Shown here one piece after another: positions 17,477 through 26,941 of a DNA stretch of 64,000 bases. The stretch comes from Spirosoma oryzicola (lineage in GTDB: Bacteria > Bacteroidota > Bacteroidia > Cytophagales > Spirosomataceae). The stretch lies in the NCBI RefSeq assembly GCF_021233055.1, contig NZ_CP089538.1, positions 4,914,501 through 4,978,500 of the forward strand, in the 5' to 3' direction. Each line of letters begins with the position of its first letter. Positions within the stretch are counted from its first letter, which is position 1. The position numbers and the translations under genes were made by a program. The notes below the pieces were generated by a model. It searched no databases and was not told the origin of the DNA. It saw nothing but the letters and a program-made list of their open reading frames with translations.

Positions 17477-18244
17477 GTGAATACTTGTTTTACTCTTTTA
17501 GACTATAATCCAGTATACAAGCGTTGGCTACATGAACTGTACACCATTCATCCCTATATGGAGATTGATTTCAACAAGGTATTTATCAATGACCTCGACT
17601 GGAGCTTAGCCACGCAGATTGTCATCCGAACCTTGATCATGTTTACCCTGATCCTGACCTTCTTGCGGCTATCAGGTAAAAAAGGTATTCGTCAGCTGTC
17701 GATATTTGAAGTAGCGATTATTATTGGCTTGGGTTCAGCGGCAGGCGATCCAATGTTTAACGAGGAGAACGCTATACTCCCGGCTCTGCTTGTTTTTGCG
17801 ACTATTCTGCTGTTTTATCGCTCTATCACCTGGCTGGCTGCCCGTAGCGAACGCTTCGAGAGCGTGTTGGAGGGAGAGCCTGTTTACATCATTGAAGACG
17901 GCATGTTTGCTTTACTGGAAGCGAGCGATCAGATGTACGCCAAAGACGAATTCTTTTCGGAGATGCGTCAGCAGAACATCGAGCACGTTGGTCAGGTACA
18001 AACCGCTTTGCTGGAGACAAATGGTAACGTCAGCTTTTTTTATTACACCGACGATGACGTTAGGCCGGGATTACCGATTCTACCTAAAGTCTACCAGAAG
18101 AAAAGCTGTACACTTCCAGAAGCAGGGCTTTATGCGTGTACTACCTGCGGCCACGTAGAACGGATCACGCAGAGTGAACACCATTGCCAGCGGTGTAACA
18201 ACGTAGAATGGGTTAAGGCCATCAGCACCCGTAGAAGAACGTAA
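17477..18244 (+). CDS. DUF421 (YetF-like) membrane protein with C-terminal zinc ribbon
   Basis: Three hydrophobic segments in the N-terminal half (TQIVIRTLIMFTLILTFLRL, SIFEVAIIIGLGSAAGDPMF, ILPALLVFATILLFYRSITW) followed by the soluble DUF421 domain (ESVLEGEPVYIIEDG, DEFFSEMRQQNIEHVGQV, ALLETNGNVSFFY). This is the YetF/YcaP family, of unknown biochemical role. An extra C-terminus holds CTTCGHVER...HHCQRCNNVEW, two CxxC knuckles that form a probable zinc ribbon, not found in standard YetF. The GTG at 17477 gives 255 aa; the ATG at 17558, giving 228 aa and starting just before the membrane part, fits the family length better. Confidence 0.82.
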   Translation: MNTCFTLLDYNPVYKRWLHELYTIHPYMEIDFNKVFINDLDWSLATQIVIRTLIMFTLILTFLRLSGKKGIRQLSIFEVAIIIGLGSAAGDPMFNEENAILPALLVFATILLFYRSITWLAARSERFESVLEGEPVYIIEDGMFALLEASDQMYAKDEFFSEMRQQNIEHVGQVQTALLETNGNVSFFYYTDDDVRPGLPILPKVYQKKSCTLPEAGLYACTTCGHVERITQSEHHCQRCNNVEWVKAISTRRRT

Positions 18245-18306
18245 GCTGCGGTTGACTCAGGATGCCTATCTCGGAATACGTATTTTTTAAACCGCTTTGC
18301 AGTTGG

Positions 18307-18603
18307 CTAATTCATTGTGACAGTAAACTTCGACGCCGAACTGGTAGCGGGTATCGATTCGGATGTAGCCACAATCGGTTTGGCGGGGGAAGCATCGCCG
18401 TTTCCCGAAATACCATCTACTTCGCCCGGCCAGGTACTTTCCTGATAATTTACCGGTGGCACCGTAAGGAACTGCTTTACCTGTTTATAAAATAGCGTAA
18501 AAACTTTTGTCCCTGGCCAGCGATCTAAGGCGTAATAAGCACTAACCATTACTGCCAGACAACCGCTAAGCTGCCATATGTACGAATTTACAAACAGAGA
18601 CAT
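18307..18603 (-). CDS. Possible small single-pass membrane protein
   Basis: A 98-aa frame with one N-terminal hydrophobic segment (WQLSGCLAVMVSAYYAL) and a Ser/Pro/Thr-rich hydrophilic C-terminal half (GISGNGDASPAKPIV...). No family recognised. A shorter frame runs on the other strand over part of it, and there is no promoter or operon support, so it could be noise. Confidence 0.35.
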   Translation of the reverse strand: MSLFVNSYIWQLSGCLAVMVSAYYALDRWPGTKVFTLFYKQVKQFLTVPPVNYQESTWPGEVDGISGNGDASPAKPIVATSESIPATSSASKFTVTMN

Positions 18604-19124
18604 ACGTTTTTAATTAAAGAAGTACTTTATAATCCTGGCTTTTGGATGATGCCTTCACAAATAGCGGTAAGGCATATAGCCAATAGTAACGAAATGCGTT
18701 TTGAACAGTTCTCTTTTAAGACTTTACGATCTTGTGGAGTCACATTAAAGCGTATCGATTGGGATTGAAGCCAGTCCAATCAAAGGGCATTTTGCACTGC
18801 CTGACAAGCGGATACACGCCCTTAAAAATTGTAGTTACTCCACAACTAGAGCCAAGATCGTGCCGATATGGACTAAATATCCGGAAAGATCGGCATTTAT
18901 GAACAATAGTTGTACGCCTGGTCAACAAAAACGCTCGGCCGCAAAAGCAACCAAGCGTTATTAATTCCTTCTCAATGTAAACATGCCTTAAATACATGCC
19001 TCGACTGTTTTATGTTAATTAAAGATCGATTAAATCTGAAAATCACAGCATTCCGCATCAGTAGGCAGTATACAACCATTAATTTGGGTAGGCTACCTCA
19101 GCAATATACTCTCCTTTTCGTTAC
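18604..19124. other. Intergenic region, about 520 bases
   Basis: No convincing gene. An 85-codon minus-strand frame (18740-18997) lacks recognisable protein character. I see no strong hairpin or repeat. Confidence 0.45.
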
Positions 19125-20906
19125 TTATTCTCCCTCTCCCATCGTCATTGATTGATGACTTGGCTGTATAACCCACTGTTTATTATCCAGCCAGGCTAAA
19201 CTAAGCTGGTAGTTCGCCAAGGGTAATTGATCGGCACACATCCAGACGGTACTGGCTTTCCAGTTTGACACCCCCGTCTGCAAGTAGTAGGCCAGCTTCG
19301 TCTGGCTTCGGTTAACGGGCCATATAAACGTATGCGTACTTGACTTAACCAATAAGTAAACGTCTCGCGAGTCGAACATAGTACCGTCTGGCAAATCGCT
19401 ATTGATGGATAAGCAATGAATGCGCCGTTCGCCCATTACGAAACTACTATCCTGTACCAGTGGGCCAGCAATCGGTGGCAGCGAAATGGCTTTGCGAAGG
19501 TCTGTGTCTAACGGAGATGCCGGAAGTTTATACACTCCTTTCTGTACAGCAGCCTGTAATATGCTACTGTAAAAATGGTCGTGTTGGTTCGTACTAACGG
19601 GCATTGAAATAAGCATTTTGTGCGCACGCCAGTTGTGCGTATCACTCAGCAATAATTGCCTTACGTTTCTTAACTCACCTAAATTGACCCAGTAAGACAG
19701 GCAGTATATGATCAAGGCAATTGCTAATGCCACGCGGCTGGCCAGCAATCGGTATCTTGTTTTGAGCCAGAGTAAGGTAAGCTGATAACCGATCGCCGTA
19801 CCCATAGCAGCAAACCACAGAAAACGTGGCAGCAGTAAACTCGGATACCAGCCAAGACTCCGGGCAAACGAAATAGTCAGCAAGGTAAGCACGACGTATA
19901 GGTAGCAGGCCGAGAGCACGACAAAAGGTCCTGCAATTGGTAGAGAGTAACGGATTTGACGAAGCCAGGCCGAGAAATGCAGAAGAGGTTTTTTAGTAGT
20001 TAAATGTCGAATTACGGTTTGACTAATCAAAAAACCGACAAAAGCTATTTCACACAAGCCAATAGCCATTAACAGACCGATTGACCGGCTAAATAGCAAG
20101 CCTACCGAGCCGGCCATCAGAAAAAATCCGGCTATCACCCGTAAGGGATGTTTTAAATTACTTCCTATTTCGGGAGAGTGAGTTGTATGATGAACGTACA
20201 CATACAACCCTAGACTTAATGCTGTAAAAATCAGCCAGACAAACAACCGCGTACGGCTTCCGGAAAGCAAAATTATCAGTAGGCCAATAGCGAACACGAT
20301 CAGTCCGTTCCCGTTAGAAAAGACCGAAAGAAAGGCAATTGGTAAACTCAGAAAAAAGGCTTTTTCTGACGAACGACTCATTAAATCAAACGCCAAAAAA
20401 GCAAAAAATAAGGCGGGTAGATGCTGCAAGGCACAAATAGCCCATGTAGTAGTGTTTTCGTAAAACTGAGGCTGAAAAAGTAGAAGAACTACCGGCAAAA
20501 AGTACATTAGTTTCAGACCACCACGCTGCGCAAGTCGGTATAAAATATACACCGAGCCAACAAACGTTAAGTTACCGACGATAAACAGCGTACGAAAATT
20601 CAGGCTTCCTTCAATGTAATAGTCAAGTAGAGCGGTTAGACGAGCGAACAAAATAATATGCTCGCCGTGTGGGTGGAAAAGACGGCTCAAGTAGTCGGTC
20701 AACGTCAGCCCCTTTGTCTGCGAGTCGATACAATCCACCAGAAACGTGTAGTCATCAATGTAAGGTATATTAACCGCCAACCGGTAGACCATCCAAAGAT
20801 GTACAAAAATAGGCAAGCTGATCGCTACATACCAAGGATAGTTTTGGCCAGCAACGCTAGTTTTATAAGGATCAGTCAGATGAAACCGATCAGGTACAGC
20901 AACCAT
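19125..20906 (-). CDS. Polytopic membrane protein, GT-C glycosyltransferase-like
   Basis: A 593-aa protein with about ten hydrophobic segments in residues 25-430 and a soluble C-terminal region of about 150 aa. The first outer loop after the first membrane segment contains IPYIDDYTFL, a paired-Asp motif in the place where GT-C fold glycosyltransferases carry a catalytic acid, and HGEHIILFARLTALLDYY. Such enzymes move sugars from lipid-linked donors on the outer face of the inner membrane. The call is by layout and motif position only. Composition is more AT-rich than the genes to the left. A 375-aa protein of similar build lies 2.5 kb away. Confidence 0.65.
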   Translation of the reverse strand: MVAVPDRFHLTDPYKTSVAGQNYPWYVAISLPIFVHLWMVYRLAVNIPYIDDYTFLVDCIDSQTKGLTLTDYLSRLFHPHGEHIILFARLTALLDYYIEGSLNFRTLFIVGNLTFVGSVYILYRLAQRGGLKLMYFLPVVLLLFQPQFYENTTTWAICALQHLPALFFAFLAFDLMSRSSEKAFFLSLPIAFLSVFSNGNGLIVFAIGLLIILLSGSRTRLFVWLIFTALSLGLYVYVHHTTHSPEIGSNLKHPLRVIAGFFLMAGSVGLLFSRSIGLLMAIGLCEIAFVGFLISQTVIRHLTTKKPLLHFSAWLRQIRYSLPIAGPFVVLSACYLYVVLTLLTISFARSLGWYPSLLLPRFLWFAAMGTAIGYQLTLLWLKTRYRLLASRVALAIALIIYCLSYWVNLGELRNVRQLLLSDTHNWRAHKMLISMPVSTNQHDHFYSSILQAAVQKGVYKLPASPLDTDLRKAISLPPIAGPLVQDSSFVMGERRIHCLSINSDLPDGTMFDSRDVYLLVKSSTHTFIWPVNRSQTKLAYYLQTGVSNWKASTVWMCADQLPLANYQLSLAWLDNKQWVIQPSHQSMTMGEGE

Positions 20907-21617
20907 GTTATAGTGGATAAAAGCGAAATCAGATTCAAAAAGTATTGCGTATTGATAGCTTCATTAATTGATAAATTGGCTTGATAAGAAGTGGCAAAAA
21001 TCGACTAACTATAACTAGCTTAACAAAACGTATACTAATTGATTAACAAAAAATATATATTATCAATATGTAATCAATCACTGTGTATACAGTAAAAATT
21101 TATCTCAGCTTTTCATAACTATTGGGCGTAAATTATTAGCTGCAAAGTACTCAGATTATTAGTATAAAATCGAGAAATAAGTTTTTTAATTTTTATAAAT
21201 CAGAAAAGCAAAAATATGCACCTATGTACTAATTGGTAAGTATTGAATTCTATGTATTGGTGACGACTATATTTACGTTGTACGCATCATTACAAATTAA
21301 AATTGATTGCATACAATGAATAAGAAAGAACTATATTTCGCCGACTAAAAGGCTTAAATTTACTGTATAAATCATAGATATAATAGCATTATATTCACGT
21401 ATAGTCTTGTGAGAAAAAAGCGGTGTAGGTATTAATTCAGAAATCAATTTTAAAGCATTAGCGGCAGCACCGGTTTCATAAAACAGCTAATGAAGTTATG
21501 GAATTAGGTTCGAAAACCGCAGGGGCGGCTCCGCCAACTCCACAACTTCATTAGTCTAAATGGCCGTTGTCTCAGCTTCGTTACAAACCTGCCCACGGGC
21601 CAATAAAGTAAGATCGT
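20907..21617. other. AT-rich intergenic region, about 710 bases
   Basis: No open frame of protein character on either strand. Very AT-rich except for a GC-rich structured element at 21487-21554. It lies upstream of the 593-aa gene and downstream of the 538-aa gene, both minus strand. Confidence 0.5.
21487..21554 (-). terminator. Long composite hairpin, possible terminator or structured RNA
   Basis: Outer arms of 16 bases (CTAATGAAGTTATGGA, 21487-21502, against 21539-21554) pair with one mismatch. The 36-base loop holds a second stem, GGCGG/CCGCC around CT, at 21524-21535. It begins 64 bases past the stop codon of the 538-aa gene, and on the minus strand it leads into CTGTTTTA, so termination is the simplest reading. 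Confidence 0.5.
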
Positions 21618-23234
21618 TTACTCAGTTGGGTTTCGAGTACCGAAATATTGCAAGGTAAATTGCTCACCCGGCGCTACGTAAGTTTGTGTCGATTCATGGG
21701 CAATTTCAAACTGCTGAATTGTTCCTTTCCAGTTTGGCTGATTGGCAAAATTGAATTTATAAGTGTGGAATTTCCCATCGTTAATAGCCTCGAAACGAAT
21801 CGACTGGTTAGGGCTATTACGTATGCCGTTGGGAAAGCGAACCTTATTTTGATTTGGGAAAGCAGGATCGATACCATCAGGTGCCTGACCGTTTGTAACC
21901 CATGTCAGGCGTAGTGGTGCCCGTGCTCCTGTACCGGGAGAACCGCTGTAAGCCATGCGCAGGTACACTTCGTTAAAATCAGTGGCTTTCCAGCTCCCCC
22001 AGGGGGATATCAGTTTGGCGTTATAAGCGTTGTTTAAACTTTCTTTGCCAGTCAACGTAGCCTGCCAGTTATCCGTCTTGAATGGCTCTTTCTGATCATA
22101 GCCTCCATCAAAAATAGCCCATCCATTACGCCCGTTGAATTTATTGAAAATAAAATCGGGCTGGTTGAAGCGTTCCTGCGCGTACACGTAATCTCGAATC
22201 TCCTGCTCCGTACCAACAATGTACGTGTACTCTTTGTACCACACGTTGTCAGAATCCAGATGCACCATCGGCACATGCGCTACGTAAGTATTTGTATTTC
22301 CACCCTCCCAACTTTCGTTTGCACTAATGTTGTCTACACTGTAATTAGCCAAGAAGTAGCCAGGTGAATATAAGCCGATAAACCGATTGGCACCTATCTC
22401 AACTGCTTGCCAAGGTTCAGTCACACCAAAATGAGGCCCCCTGTATGTTACCGCAGTTACGTTCCCTTTACTCTCGATACCATCCGTAATGGCCGTAGCG
22501 TCATATGTAAACGGCTTATCGCCATTGTAAAAATGAACCTTCCGCGCACCATTGATCATCATAAACGGCCACTCCTGCGATTCGGGTTCGTAAAACGTTT
22601 TATCCGGTCGCTGATGCGTCAGGCGCACTTTGACATGCACTTTGTTGCCATCGAGACGGACCCATTGTTCGTAATAAAAAGGCAGTTTTCGGGCATCCTT
22701 GTGAGCCCATGACAAACTCTGTGATTTCGTGTAAATCCAGCCATTAATGACCCCGTGAAACAGGATAGGCGCGGCATTGCCCCCGTCATCACCAGCCTGC
22801 AAGGGGTTATACCCAATATTTTTCCAATTGGGTGAATCATCCGCGAAGCTACGCGGTCCCCCGTACGTACCCATGCCTGACTCACGCCCGAGGTCTTTGA
22901 AGTTGATTAACTGCTGCTTTGTTACTTTATCGTAAATCTGAATGGCCGCCCCGTAATTTTTGCGAACTTCTAACTGCAACGAATTTGACTCCTGAACAGA
23001 CGTAGCACCTACCAGCCGATCATTGATGACGGTTTCGTTATAGCCCGTCCAATCCGACTGCGTAGTGGGTACATCATACACAAAAGGTGCAGTGATTGGG
23101 GGCAACGTCGGTGCTGGTTTAACCGCTGGGGTCGGTTGTTCGTAGCCCGGTACGTTAATCGTGCAGCCACCAATGTTACTGGCTAGTAGATACGTCATCA
23201 GCACTGCCTGCAATCCTGAAAGTAAATAATTCAT
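21618..23234 (-). CDS. Secreted protein of an unnamed two-domain family, member 1
   Basis: A 538-aa protein with an N-terminal hydrophobic signal (LQAVLMTYLLASNIGGC); GGC could serve as a lipobox but is not a classic one. After a Pro-rich linker comes a beta-rich domain with FKDLGRESG, WKNIGYNPLQAGDD, YYEQWVRLDGNKVHVKVRL, SQEWPFMMIN and EPWQAVEIG. A C-terminal jelly-roll-like domain follows, with RLTWVTNG, DGKFHTYKFNF and WKGTIQQFEIAHE. The same order of motifs is found in the proteins at 24950-26386 and 30431-35650. The C-terminal domain looks like a carbohydrate-binding module; function of the N-terminal domain is unknown. Divergent from nothing; preceded on the same strand by a membrane protein gene. 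Confidence 0.8.
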   Translation of the reverse strand: MNYLLSGLQAVLMTYLLASNIGGCTINVPGYEQPTPAVKPAPTLPPITAPFVYDVPTTQSDWTGYNETVINDRLVGATSVQESNSLQLEVRKNYGAAIQIYDKVTKQQLINFKDLGRESGMGTYGGPRSFADDSPNWKNIGYNPLQAGDDGGNAAPILFHGVINGWIYTKSQSLSWAHKDARKLPFYYEQWVRLDGNKVHVKVRLTHQRPDKTFYEPESQEWPFMMINGARKVHFYNGDKPFTYDATAITDGIESKGNVTAVTYRGPHFGVTEPWQAVEIGANRFIGLYSPGYFLANYSVDNISANESWEGGNTNTYVAHVPMVHLDSDNVWYKEYTYIVGTEQEIRDYVYAQERFNQPDFIFNKFNGRNGWAIFDGGYDQKEPFKTDNWQATLTGKESLNNAYNAKLISPWGSWKATDFNEVYLRMAYSGSPGTGARAPLRLTWVTNGQAPDGIDPAFPNQNKVRFPNGIRNSPNQSIRFEAINDGKFHTYKFNFANQPNWKGTIQQFEIAHESTQTYVAPGEQFTLQYFGTRNPTE

Positions 23235-23391
23235 ACGACGTGTTAGGCAGCTTCAACGCATTGCCGTGGCCTATACCCTTCTGTCAAAAAGATTTTATCA
23301 AAGCCGGTGGTTGGGTGCATACTTACTGAATGGCCAACTAATCAGGCAGTATACCCTATTATCCCTACCAACCTCAACTACCAAAGATAAG

Positions 23392-23399
23392 TCTTAGAA
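23392..23399 (-). promoter_or_regulatory. Possible -7 promoter element upstream of the 538-aa gene
   Basis: On the minus strand it reads TATCTTTG, an exact TAnnTTTG match, 157 bases before the start codon. No clear -33 partner; AT-rich surroundings make chance matches likely. Confidence 0.3.
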
Positions 23400-23411
23400 T
23401 TTAGTTATGCG

Positions 23412-24539
23412 TTAATAAATTAATGGAAAGAATAGAGTGGCCAGTAAGCTAATGGATAAGAGGAGCAGCCGCATGTGATCATTTTCGTAGACTTGTCGGC
23501 AAATCGAAAAAGAAAGAAAAATAATTGGAAACCCGTAGGAAATTGTACGCGTAAAATCACCAGCCATAAGCATCGTAAACGTTGTGACAGCCAGCAGCGG
23601 CAGAATCATAGCGAGCAGGATGTATTTTTTATAGTAAATAAGCGTTCCGATCATACTAACGATTAAAAGCCAGAAACTTTCGAAACCACTGTATAACCGG
23701 ATCCCGAAACTCCTAATGGCCTCCCTCACGTGAAAAAACAGCGACGGGCCACCAATAGACATAGCGATGTGATAGTGCTTAGACAAGTAAACACGAACGG
23801 CCATATACACAACACCACCTGCAATAACAGCTAGTGCCTGCGGAGTTGGCTTCTTTACCCTAAACAGTATAGGCTGCTCACGATCTGGTCGGTACAAAGC
23901 CAGCCAGTGGTACAAAACTATATATGATGCATTGAAAAGAGTTCGCTCATCCACCCAGGCCGCCAGAAAAATAGCAGACGCAATAAAAAATGGGCGACGA
24001 AAAAAAAGGGCAGCGATTAAGAAGGCATAACCAAACGCATCTCCGTAGGCATAAACGTCCAGATAATAAGCTGCCCCTGCATACAAACCGCTAAAACCTG
24101 CTGTGAAATAAAATGCCTGAAGCCGGTCTTGCGTATGTCTATAGACAAGACGTAAAATCATATACATCTGCGCAATACCCAGTGCTACTTGTAGCAGATA
24201 AATGGCCAGGATTGAATGGAAAAATGACCATAATACAGGTAAAAATAAACGGAGCCGCATATTAGCTTGGTGAACCGTATCCCAAATTTGCAGCTTTTGC
24301 ATGAACCAGTCTGTCGTTTGGTATTCAACATCAGTCCAGAAATAGCAACACAGCTTGGGGTCAGGGTGACCATTGACAAGAGCAAAAAAATTTTTTAAAT
24401 AAACAAAGTGCTTTAAATCAAATCCAACATTAAAAAATACAGACCCGAGTAGTAATAACAATAATGCTTTTACTGTCCAGGCGGAGCCCGTTAAAAGCGT
24501 TCGTTCAAGATAGAGATGCAACGAATTAATAGGAAGCAT
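23412..24539 (-). CDS. Polytopic membrane protein, possibly glycan or lipid-carrier related
   Basis: A 375-aa protein with about nine hydrophobic segments and short loops. The large first outer loop (NGHPDPKLCCYFWTDVEYQTTDWFMQKLQIWDTV) holds several Asp and Cys residues. Later motifs include YYLDVYAYGDAFGYAFLIAAL and AAWVDERTLFNASYIVLYHW; the Asp-Glu in the latter faces a loop. The layout is similar to Bacteroidota membrane proteins of the GT-C class, but I cannot place it in a named family. It lies between two members of the unnamed secreted family. Confidence 0.65.
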   Translation of the reverse strand: MLPINSLHLYLERTLLTGSAWTVKALLLLLLGSVFFNVGFDLKHFVYLKNFFALVNGHPDPKLCCYFWTDVEYQTTDWFMQKLQIWDTVHQANMRLRLFLPVLWSFFHSILAIYLLQVALGIAQMYMILRLVYRHTQDRLQAFYFTAGFSGLYAGAAYYLDVYAYGDAFGYAFLIAALFFRRPFFIASAIFLAAWVDERTLFNASYIVLYHWLALYRPDREQPILFRVKKPTPQALAVIAGGVVYMAVRVYLSKHYHIAMSIGGPSLFFHVREAIRSFGIRLYSGFESFWLLIVSMIGTLIYYKKYILLAMILPLLAVTTFTMLMAGDFTRTISYGFPIIFLSFSICRQVYENDHMRLLLLSISLLATLFFPLIY

Positions 24540-24949
24540 GATAAAGTTTGTACTATAGATAAGGGCGCAAACATACTAGTTAAATAGGATCTAATGGATG
24601 AAATGATTTTATTTACTAGTGATCTTTTTATTAAAAGAGATAGACTTCTATTGAAGTACACCACGCTTTTATACTTGGTATTAGTGTTTTGTTAAAACGT
24701 CAATAACTGATTTGTACTATTTTTATACAGAATTAGCCAAGGGTGTATAGTTTTAGTTACAGATTATTTTCGCGCAAAAAGAATAATACATCAACAAAAA
24801 TATACGATAAATTTCATTCGTAAATACCAGTTCATCAGAACAACAATTCGTTGATCATCGTACTTTTAGTATCAATCGATACCCTTTTCTGTTAAGTTTA
24901 TAGCAGAAAGTTTTTTTACTCAATTGTTCTGAACCCTTTCTTTTTCGCT
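24540..24949. other. AT-rich divergent intergenic region, about 410 bases
   Basis: Separates the divergent membrane-protein gene (minus) and lipoprotein gene (plus). Strongly AT-rich, no gene seen. It contains the probable -7 box at 24568-24575. Confidence 0.5.
24568..24575 (-). promoter_or_regulatory. Probable -7 promoter element of the 375-aa membrane protein gene
   Basis: Minus-strand TATGTTTG fits TAnnTTTG and sits 28 bases before the start codon at 24539. No clear -33 TTG partner. Confidence 0.4.
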
Positions 24950-26386
24950 ATGACCCTGGCTCCTTTTTATCGTTACGTTTGCTGTGCGCTTATTGGTGTA
25001 CTGACCCTAAACTGCTCAAGCGACTTTCCGGCTACGGCTCCTTACACCCCACCATCCAATCCATCAGATCCAAACACACCACCGCCCCAATTCCCGCTTC
25101 CGCCAACCAAACGATTATATATTTCAAACGATAAAGTGAAATTAGGCATTGACCTCAACATGGGCGGAGCGATTACCTACCTCTCTGAAGCGAGCAGCTC
25201 AGAAAATATGATCAACAATTATGATCTGGGCCGTCAGTTACAAACATCACTTTACGCTGGCCCTTACCCTTATTCGGTCAATGGCAAAGATCCGGTCTAC
25301 GTATGGCGAAATCTGGGATGGAACCCTGTGCAAACGGGTGATTATTTCAACCACCCGGCGCGTATCGTTAGTTATCAACAGAATCAAAACCAGCTGTACG
25401 TAAAAACGGTACCACTTATCTGGCCGATTTTTGACGAACCAGCGGATTGCGTCATGGAGCACTGGATGGAACTGAAAGATAATACGGTTCATGTCAGGAG
25501 TCGGACAACGGTTTACCGGACGGATGCCACTCAGTATGAAGCCCGTACCCAGGAAGCTCCCTGCATAAACATGAATGCTCCGTGGTATCGGCTGGTGTCG
25601 TACGTAGGCTCGCAACCCTTTACCAACGGTGCCGTGCTGGAGAACACTACGGTTGATAACAACTACCGCTACGGTACCGAAAACTGGGTAGCCATTCTTA
25701 ACCAGCAGGGACGCGGACTTGGCCTCTACAGAGCCAATGAGTTTCGTTTCGCGGTCAACGATTATTCGATCCCAACACGCGTAGGGGGCGAGTATGCTAT
25801 TGAAAGCACGTATATGAATAGTAGCCCGTTTGCAGTCATTGATCACAATGGCCTTTATGAGTACGACTACACGTTGGTATTGGGATCGCTGGACGACATC
25901 CGGCAGTTTGCCTACAGCCAGCCACGTCCCGCAACGGCTCCGGCTTACCGATTTACGCAGGATCGGCAAGGCTGGTATTATTACAATGCCAAAGACAAAG
26001 GATGGCCCATCCAGAACGAACTAAACGTGTATTGGCAACGGGCTGATACGACCAAAGCTAATTTTCGGGTGAGTAGCCCCCTTGTTTTCTGGCGGGCGGG
26101 CGATCTTCCCAAAATGTACGTCCGGGCTGCTTTTACCACAAAAGCGACGGTTGCCAGACTGGTCTGGCGTAAGCCGGAGGACATTGATTTCTACGATGTT
26201 CCGGAGCGTTACATTGATTTTCCTATAAATGGCGACGGACAAGTTCGCACGTACGAACTTTCATTGAGTGGACGAAGCGGCTGGGATGGCGTTATCAATC
26301 AGATATGCTTGCTTAACCCACAGAACAATCTGGAGAAAGGATCGATCATGCGGTTACTTAGCGTTACAGCCACTCCCAATCAGTGA
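24950..26386 (+). CDS. Secreted lipoprotein of the unnamed two-domain family, member 2
   Basis: A 478-aa protein with a lipoprotein signal: hydrophobic CCALIGVLTL, lipobox LNC, then SS. A Pro-rich linker (PNTPPPQFPLPP) follows. The beta-rich domain has MGGAITYLSEA, NNYDLGRQL, WRNLGWNPVQTGDY, MEHWMELKDNTVHVRSR, TQEAPCINM, SQPFTNG and GTENWVAILN. The C-terminal jelly-roll-like domain has YVRAAFTTKATVARLVWR, DGQVRTYELSLS and GWDGVINQICLLNP. These line up motif by motif with the 538-aa protein and with the C-terminal third of the 1739-aa protein. Probably an outer-membrane or periplasmic glycan-binding or glycan-modifying protein; no catalytic residues can be named. Confidence 0.82.
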   Translation: MTLAPFYRYVCCALIGVLTLNCSSDFPATAPYTPPSNPSDPNTPPPQFPLPPTKRLYISNDKVKLGIDLNMGGAITYLSEASSSENMINNYDLGRQLQTSLYAGPYPYSVNGKDPVYVWRNLGWNPVQTGDYFNHPARIVSYQQNQNQLYVKTVPLIWPIFDEPADCVMEHWMELKDNTVHVRSRTTVYRTDATQYEARTQEAPCINMNAPWYRLVSYVGSQPFTNGAVLENTTVDNNYRYGTENWVAILNQQGRGLGLYRANEFRFAVNDYSIPTRVGGEYAIESTYMNSSPFAVIDHNGLYEYDYTLVLGSLDDIRQFAYSQPRPATAPAYRFTQDRQGWYYYNAKDKGWPIQNELNVYWQRADTTKANFRVSSPLVFWRAGDLPKMYVRAAFTTKATVARLVWRKPEDIDFYDVPERYIDFPINGDGQVRTYELSLSGRSGWDGVINQICLLNPQNNLEKGSIMRLLSVTATPNQ

Positions 26387-26941
26387 GCTAGCCTCACAAC
26401 AGCGCAGAAAGAACCACGTTAAAGTTCTCAGGAATCGTACAGGCGCTCGGTGCAGAGATGCATTTGAAGCGCCTTTTTTTACCGTTCGCTTCGATAATAT
26501 CCTACAAAATCGATCTAAAGATTGACAGCGCTCTCTAACTATACTATCACAATTAATTATTAACTACTTTACTAATAGGTTACAAATAGATACAACAGTG
26601 TAATTGTAATATTTACATCCATCTACAATCTAGATTATAGAATAGGAATATCATTTATGATTATCTCTTTTTGACTACATTTATAATTGTTTTAGTAAAC
26701 TCAAAAACATATTTTACTATAAAAGGTAACTTATTAAAGTAATACATCAATCTAATTTTCAAACAAAAGCGTACATCAGGTCAGCAATTGTTGGCTGATG
26801 CTGCGACCATTATTGAAAGATTTGGTCGATAGTGATTCAATACCGCACCACTGACTCCTTTTTGACAACCCAACGGCCTTACTAAAAGCCATTTAGATAC
26901 AGGTGTTTATCCAATTAATGATTAACGAGAAGGCTAATTAA
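26387..26941. other. Intergenic region, about 555 bases
   Basis: Apart from the terminator at 26441-26480, AT-rich DNA with no gene or repeat seen. Probably holds the promoter of the 960-aa gene, though no exact TAnnTTTG was found near its start. Confidence 0.5.
26441..26480 (+). terminator. Rho-independent terminator of the 478-aa lipoprotein gene
   Basis: 7-bp arms AGGCGCT (26441-26447) and AGCGCCT (26468-26474) with a 20-base loop, followed by seven Ts, 55 bases after the stop codon. Confidence 0.7.

Noticed and set aside
18740..18997. 85-codon minus-strand frame in the 18.6-19.1 kb gap
   Set aside because: No signal, membrane or repeat pattern and no recognisable motif. It could be a remnant of a lost gene, but nothing shows which one.
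21487..21554. Integron attC site
   Set aside because: The hairpin has a GC-rich inner stem like some attC sites, but the required GTTRRRY/RYYYAAC ends are not placed correctly and no integrase is present.
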